Assembly (NCBI GenBank): GCA_944391805.1
Contig: CALXUY010000087.1
Span: forward strand, 1 to 56,463
Direction of reading: 5' to 3'
Origin: an uncultured Clostridia bacterium
GTDB lineage: Bacteria; Bacillota; Clostridia; Oscillospirales; CAG-272
DNA length: 56,463 bases
Shown here: one piece after another, positions 52,050 to 56,463 of the stretch
How the letters are laid out: each line of letters opens with the position of its first letter
How positions within the stretch are numbered: the first letter of the stretch is position 1
Position numbers and translations under genes: made by a program
Notes under the pieces: generated by a model
What the model was told of the DNA's origin: nothing
The model's database searches: none
The model's input: only the letters and a program-made list of their open reading frames with translations

Positions 52050-53305
52050 TGGTACACCTTTCCGTCATACAGGTTTTTCCCTGAAGTAATCATCAGATCA
52101 TTGAGCGCAAGATAGGGCACCTCGTGTTCGGAGTCGGGATCCTCCCCGGCGGCGATGAGATAGCCGTCCCCCTCATACAGCACCTCGATGCGGCGGAACT
52201 GCACGGTGCTCTCCTCAAAAATATAAACGCCGGGCAGACCATTGAGAACGGTATAGGCCTGCTGCGGAATATAAAAACCGTTGCTGCTGCCCACAGTGAT
52301 CTCTACCCGCTGGGAGCGGAGGTAATGAAAGCCCAGCGGCGTGACGTCCGAGCGAAACACCGCGACGGTGCCCCCCTCCAGACCGGTGAGAATGCGCTCG
52401 CAGGTCAGGGTCAGCTCCATCCCGTCGCTCTCCGGGAAGCGGAAGCGGTAAAGCACCCCCTGCTCGAACAGCTCCCCTGCTCCGTCCGGGAAATCCACCG
52501 CGAGGTACCAGCTATAGTCGCTGCACAGCTTTCCCACCACAAACTGCCCCTCGGGGGAGGTCGGCTCGGAGGCCTTCAGCTCGGCAAAGCTCTCGGCGGT
52601 CAGGTTCTGCAGCGCCTGGGCGGTAAACAGCGTCTCGTAGCCGTCCACCTCCGTGTGGTCGTAGTAATAGGCCGAGGAGAGCTGATTGCTCAGGGTGGTT
52701 TTGGTGCCGGTCAGCAGGCTCTGCCGTTCCTGCTCGGCTGCGTCCAGCGCGGCCTCTATCTCCTCCTCCGAGTCGGTCAGCGCCCCGTAGCGGTTGAGCG
52801 CGGTCAGCATATCATCCGCAAGCCCCGCGATCAGGCTCCAGTTGCCCTCCCGGATGGCCAGACGGATCTGCAGCAGATCGTCCATCGCCTCGCTGCGGTA
52901 GCCGTCCGCCTGCGAGACCGAGCTGCCCGGGGGCAGGAGACTGTTCTCCAGCACCTCCACAGTGCGGTTGATGCTGTCCAGTCTGGCCTGCAGAGCCTCC
53001 AGCTCGGCCTCGGGGGCGCCCACCCAGACCTCGGCAAGCGCCGCGTTTTTGCCGACCTTCTCGCCGCTTTTTGCAATGCTGTTTACAAGCCCCGCCTCGG
53101 GAACCGTGAGCAGCGTTTCGTTCCGGAAGAGCCACGCCTCTCCTCCCAGTAGCTGCGTATCGGTCACCCGGCGCACCGGAGTGGTCATCAGGCTCCCGGA
53201 GGTGTTGCCCACTGCGTGATAAACGGTGTAAACGATCAGACAGAGCAGCAGAAAGGTCAGCACGATTCTGCCGGAATACGTGCGGAGGAAGGTCTTTCGT
53301 TTCAT
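52046..53305 (-). CDS. HlyD-like membrane-fusion protein of the sepF cluster
   Basis: This 419-residue protein has one N-terminal membrane helix (IVLTFLLLCLIVYTVYHAV). A biotinyl-lipoyl-like stretch (VPEAGLVNSIAKSGEKVGKNAALAEVW) leads to a coiled-coil region (LEALQARLDSINRTVEVLENS), and a beta-rich C-terminal part follows. The overall shape is that of HlyD-family adaptors, but no transporter is adjacent. In clostridia a gene of this type regularly lies just before yggS-sepF, which suggests a division or envelope role. The ATG at 53305 follows AAAGGAG. The 317 bp upstream hold no clear gene. Confidence 0.8.
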   Translation of the reverse strand: MKRKTFLRTYSGRIVLTFLLLCLIVYTVYHAVGNTSGSLMTTPVRRVTDTQLLGGEAWLFRNETLLTVPEAGLVNSIAKSGEKVGKNAALAEVWVGAPEAELEALQARLDSINRTVEVLENSLLPPGSSVSQADGYRSEAMDDLLQIRLAIREGNWSLIAGLADDMLTALNRYGALTDSEEEIEAALDAAEQERQSLLTGTKTTLSNQLSSAYYYDHTEVDGYETLFTAQALQNLTAESFAELKASEPTSPEGQFVVGKLCSDYSWYLAVDFPDGAGELFEQGVLYRFRFPESDGMELTLTCERILTGLEGGTVAVFRSDVTPLGFHYLRSQRVEITVGSSNGFYIPQQAYTVLNGLPGVYIFEESTVQFRRIEVLYEGDGYLIAAGEDPDSEHEVPYLALNDLMITSGKNLYDGKVYQ

Positions 53306-53622
53306 TACTGCTCCTTTCTGACGGATACGGAATGGTTCCGGCCGTTTGGATGAGGGAATGCGGAACCGAACCGGTTCGGTCCGCTGTCGCATTCCGCCAT
53401 CGAAACCGCGGGAACGGAGGATGTACGCCGCGGCAGGGAGGGGGCCCGCACGCCGACACTCCGTCGGCCAAGCATGCAGGGAATGGGAACCCGCCGCAAG
53501 CCCCCGATGATGTTTGACACATACGCCGCCGGCATCTGCGATGCTCCGCCATCAGTACGTCGGCCACCCGGTCGGGAATCCCCCTGCCGCCGAACCCCGG
53601 CTGCACACCTGCAACCGCGCCG

Positions 53623-54573
53623 CTACGCGAAGCGCTCCTGCCCGATGAGGTCGAGCGCCTCCCGGAGCGGGTCGTCGGTTTCGTCGACGGTAATCCAGCG
53701 CACATATGGCTTTGCCGAAAACCATGTCATCTGACGCTTTGCGTAGCGGCGGGTGGAACGGCAGAGGCGCTCGGCCGCGCTCTCAAGCGGCTCCTCGCCG
53801 CGCAGATATCCCATCAGCTCCTTGTAGGCGATGGCCTGTGCGGCGGTGGAATTGGCTGCAAATACGCCCCGCGCAAGGAGCTGCCTCGTCTCCTCCAGCA
53901 GTCCCTGCGCCAGCATCTGCTCCACGCGGGCTTCAATCCGTGCATAGAGCTTTTGACGGTCGGCAAAGCGCAGCCCGATCACCAACGCGCGGTATTCCGG
54001 CTCGGGAAGGCGGGTGCGGCGGTCCCATTCGGACTTCGGCACTCCGGTAGAGCCGTAAATTTCCAGCGCGCGGACGACGCGGGGAATGTTGTTCTCGTGA
54101 ATCGCCGCCGCGCTCTCGGGGTCAACCTCGGCGAGCCGCTCATGCAGCGCGTGCGCGCCGTGAACAGCGGCGTAATCCTGCCACTGCTGCCGCAGCGCCG
54201 GATTGGGGGCGGTTTCCTCCTGCTCGGCGCCGCCGAACAGCAGCCGCTCCAGGTACAGCCCGGTTCCCCCGCACAGCACCGGCAGCCGGCCGCGGGAGCA
54301 GATTTGCGCGATCACCAAGCGGCAGACGCGCACATAATCGGAGCAGGTAAAGGGAGCGTTCGGCTCGGCAATGCCAAGCAGATGGTGCGGCACCCCCTGC
54401 ATTTCCGCCGGGGTCGGCTTGGCAGTTCCAATGTCCATCCCACGGTAGACCTGCATCGAGTCGCAGGAGACAACCTCGCCCCCCAGCGCTTTCGCCAGCT
54501 CCACGGCAAGCCCGCTTTTTCCGCTCGCCGTGGGACCGACCACCGCCAGAAGCGGGTATTTTTGTGTCACCAT
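53623..54573 (-). CDS. miaA: tRNA dimethylallyltransferase
   Basis: This 316-residue enzyme adds a dimethylallyl group to A37 of tRNAs reading U-starting codons. The P-loop is VVGPTASGKSGLAVELA (residues ~10-25), then VSCDSMQVYRGMDIGTAKP, HHLLG, LPVLCGGTGLYL and the C-terminal KRQMTWF. The ATG at 54573 follows GGGGGAG. It lies between the HlyD-like gene and the ECF transporter gene, both on the same strand. Confidence 0.96.
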   Translation of the reverse strand: MVTQKYPLLAVVGPTASGKSGLAVELAKALGGEVVSCDSMQVYRGMDIGTAKPTPAEMQGVPHHLLGIAEPNAPFTCSDYVRVCRLVIAQICSRGRLPVLCGGTGLYLERLLFGGAEQEETAPNPALRQQWQDYAAVHGAHALHERLAEVDPESAAAIHENNIPRVVRALEIYGSTGVPKSEWDRRTRLPEPEYRALVIGLRFADRQKLYARIEARVEQMLAQGLLEETRQLLARGVFAANSTAAQAIAYKELMGYLRGEEPLESAAERLCRSTRRYAKRQMTWFSAKPYVRWITVDETDDPLREALDLIGQERFA

Positions 54574-54674
54574 TCCACTCCCCCGATCCGGTGATTCCGT
54601 TCGTTCAGCTCCGATGCTTCCGGCAGCTGAGCTCCCGCGAGTCCGGCGTAGCATAATCCGGTGCGCCCGGCAGC

Positions 54675-55295
54675 TCAGTTCGATTTGTTCACCAGCCTGA
54701 CCACGGCCTTGGCGGCAGCGCCCCCGACAACAAAGTTGACCGCCGCCTCAATCACGCCGTTCAGCCCGACAAAGCCGACGATGAACAGCCAGAGCGTGTC
54801 GGTCGTCATGCCGAAATCCACCATTCCCTGCACAAAGTCCGGGTTGGGCCAGAACATTACAACGATGCAGAGCACAAACAGCACCGTGTTGAGCAGTGCC
54901 GTGGCAAGGCTGGCGGCAAAATAGGAAGCAATTTTTGTCCGGTCGATTTTGTTCAGCACGCGGAACAGCAGGCCCGAGAGCCAGCCGCACAGAATGCGGG
55001 GAACCATGCACATCAGGAAGGTGAAAACCGGATTGATCGAGAGCACAAAGGTGCCGAACAGGTCGCCGAGAAAGCACTGAATGAAGCTGGTCAGGCCGAA
55101 CACGCCGCCCAACAGCGCGCCGGCCGCAGGACCGAGCGCGATGGCACCCACGGCAACCGGAAGAATCATAAAGGTGATTGCCACCGGCCCGACCCGCAGG
55201 TACCCGACCGGGGTAAAGGCAAAGATGAGCATAATTGCGATCAGTATGGCCAACTGTGCCATCCGAAGCGTTTTGGAATGACGTGCGTTCTGCAT
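54675..55295 (-). CDS. ECF transporter S component, probably for pantothenate
   Basis: This 206-residue protein has about five to six membrane helices (MAQLAILIAIMLIFAFTPVGYL at the start) and the small-residue motifs typical of S components. These proteins bind a vitamin and work with a shared ECF energy module. Location next to coaX suggests pantothenate (PanT) as substrate, which is inference. The ATG at 55295 follows AAAGAGG; the longer frame upstream has no site. Confidence 0.85.
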   Translation of the reverse strand: MQNARHSKTLRMAQLAILIAIMLIFAFTPVGYLRVGPVAITFMILPVAVGAIALGPAAGALLGGVFGLTSFIQCFLGDLFGTFVLSINPVFTFLMCMVPRILCGWLSGLLFRVLNKIDRTKIASYFAASLATALLNTVLFVLCIVVMFWPNPDFVQGMVDFGMTTDTLWLFIVGFVGLNGVIEAAVNFVVGGAAAKAVVRLVNKSN

Positions 55296-55479
55296 AAATA
55301 ACCTCTTTCTGCTGTCGCTCCGCCCATGGCGGATGCAACGCTTGTTGATATATATGAACAACCCTGCGCGGCAGGTCCTCCGTGCCCGGGCACTCCCGGG
55401 ACGGACTTCCGCGGTGCCGCCCGCTCCGCCTTCCCCTTCCCCCGGAAAGCGCCGCAGCGGCCCGCCCACGCGTGGTTCT

Positions 55480-56253
55480 TCATCTCCTATTTTTGAGCCA
55501 GATCAAGTACAGCCCCGTCAGGGTCAGGTCGGGCAGATGCTCGGCCTGCTTTCGGCAATAGGGCAGCACCGCGTCGGCAAGGCCTCCTGTGGCAATCACG
55601 GTCAGCCGTGTTTCGCCAAGGCTCCCGCGGATGCGGTCGATCAGCCCATCGGTCATCGCCGCGTGCCCGTAGAGAACACCGGCGCGCATGGAATCCTGCG
55701 TGTTCTTGCCGATCAGGCGCCGGGGCGGCGCAACCGAAACGTCGGGCAGCTCCGCGCCGCTCTGCGCCAGCGCGTCGAGCGAAACCCGCACGCCGGGGCA
55801 GATGACCACACCCTCCAGCACCCCCTGCCGGTTGATAACCGTGAAGGTGGTAGCTGTGCCGAAATCAACAATGACCAGCGGAGGCTCCGCCAGTGCCGCG
55901 GCCGCTACGGCGTTTGCGACAATGTCGGCTCCGAGCTGCGCCTGCAGGTCGATTTTGATGTTCAGTCCGGTTTTCACACCCGGGCCGACCTCCATCGGCC
56001 GGATGCCGAACAGCCGCCCGATCGCCGCACAGACCGTTCCGGTCAGGGGAGAAACCACCGAGCAGACAATGCCGCCACTGATATTGGCCGAATCAAAGCG
56101 GTACAGGCTCAGGATGTCACGGAACAGCACGGCATATTCGTCCGCGCTTCTGGCCTTGACCGCCTCAACCTTGCTTTTGAGCAACAGTCTCCCGCCGTCG
56201 TCAAACACGCCGAACGAGATACTGGAATTCCCGATATCTGCGGCAAACAGCAT
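55480..56253 (-). CDS. coaX: type III pantothenate kinase
   Basis: This 257-residue ASKHA-fold enzyme carries out the first step of coenzyme A synthesis. Motifs seen: LFAADIGNSSISFGVF (phosphate 1), GADIVANAVAA, VIVDFGTATTFTVI, and the GVVICPGVRVSLDALAQSGAELP stretch followed by IGKNTQDSMRAG. AAAGGAGGCGG precedes the ATG and a consensus promoter lies at 56285-56313. It is 184 bp upstream of the ECF gene on the same strand. Confidence 0.96.
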   Translation of the reverse strand: MLFAADIGNSSISFGVFDDGGRLLLKSKVEAVKARSADEYAVLFRDILSLYRFDSANISGGIVCSVVSPLTGTVCAAIGRLFGIRPMEVGPGVKTGLNIKIDLQAQLGADIVANAVAAAALAEPPLVIVDFGTATTFTVINRQGVLEGVVICPGVRVSLDALAQSGAELPDVSVAPPRRLIGKNTQDSMRAGVLYGHAAMTDGLIDRIRGSLGETRLTVIATGGLADAVLPYCRKQAEHLPDLTLTGLYLIWLKNRR

Positions 56254-56284
56254 GGCTCCGCCTCCTTTCGCTCCGCTTTCCTAC

Positions 56285-56313
56285 ATTATAACACGAACAG
56301 AGAAGGTTGTCAA
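56285..56313 (-). promoter_or_regulatory. sigma-A promoter of coaX
   Basis: Minus-strand TTGACA (56313-56308), a 17-bp spacer and TATAAT (56290-56285) lie 32 bp before the ATG at 56253. Confidence 0.85.
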
Positions 56314-56396
56314 GAAATTGCCGAAAAGTTTACAGCCTTGGATTATAATAGTAAGTGCAACGAGTAGAAAAAGAGAGGCAAAAAGGGAAAAAAGGA

Positions 56397-56425
56397 TTGC
56401 AACTCACTGAAAAAACCTTTATAAT
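56397..56425 (+). promoter_or_regulatory. sigma-A promoter of the gene starting at the right edge
   Basis: TTGCAA (56397-56402), a 17-bp spacer and TATAAT (56420-56425). A ribosome site (AGAAAGG) follows, and then the ATG at 56461-56463, the last three bases of the window. Confidence 0.8.
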
Positions 56426-56460
56426 GGTAAATGACGAGTAAACCAAGAAAGGAAAATCCA

Positions 56461-56463
56461 ATG
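56461..56463 (+). CDS. start codon of a rightward gene (partial)
   Basis: Only the ATG is inside the window. The promoter at 56397-56425 and the AGAAAGG site upstream support a true gene start. The product cannot be told. Confidence 0.55.

Noticed and set aside
53306..53622. A possible gene between the HlyD-like gene and miaA
   Set aside because: Open frames are present on both strands, but none has a ribosome site or plausible protein composition.

Overview
The window looks like a chromosomal piece of an endospore-forming, GC-rich clostridium of the Oscillospirales/Ruminococcaceae type. The signs are spoIIGA-sigE with a Spo0A-type promoter, paired DUF421/DUF4363 genes, the sepF-yggS cluster with an HlyD-like gene, a clostridial thiamine operon, strong AGGAGG ribosome sites, and sigma-A promoters with near-perfect 17-bp spacers. 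This assignment comes from gene content, not from a database search. No rRNA, phage genes, transposase or CRISPR array was seen.

Layout. 1-700: start of a leftward gene and a tRNA-Gly/tRNA-Arg pair. 0.9-18 kb: mostly housekeeping genes (DUF421/DUF4363, sigE/spoIIGA, M24 peptidase, plsY, a frameshifted methyltransferase, prfB, radical SAM DUF512, der, obg). The gaps between them hold two families of dispersed non-coding repeats. One (family A) has terminal inverted repeats and is flanked by duplicated hairpins. 18-22.3 kb: an AT-rich island with a PvuII-like restriction-modification pair, a large PLD-like protein, a ribbon-helix-helix protein and a decayed small gene, which together look like a horizontally acquired defence island. 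22.3-24.3 kb: a SLOG-like fusion gene followed by eight copies of a ~132-bp tandem repeat. 24.3-27 kb: a LURP-one protein and two WYL-domain proteins.

27.3-32.2 kb: a TPP-riboswitch-controlled thiamine locus (thiM, thiE, HAD phosphatase, thiD, thiC). 32.2-34.5 kb: a structured leader, a 10-codon leader ORF and a protein with two aminoglycoside-phosphotransferase-like domains. 34.8-47.4 kb: a leftward surface cluster of two right-handed beta-helix proteins, two metallo-beta-lactamase-fold proteins, a 46-residue peptide, an orphan solute-binding lipoprotein and a GH127 enzyme, with a divergent AraC regulator. I consider this cluster the best candidate for an undescribed system. 47.6-56.4 kb: an ATPase, the ylmH-yggT-sepF-yggS-hlyD cell-division-linked cluster, miaA, an ECF S component next to coaX (pantothenate uptake and phosphorylation), and the promoter and start codon of a gene running off the right edge.

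Start codons were chosen by ribosome-binding site and by overlap with the upstream gene. GTG or TTG starts are proposed for several genes (prfB, yggT, the AAA ATPase, the HTH protein, and the 113-residue protein at 7.3 kb).
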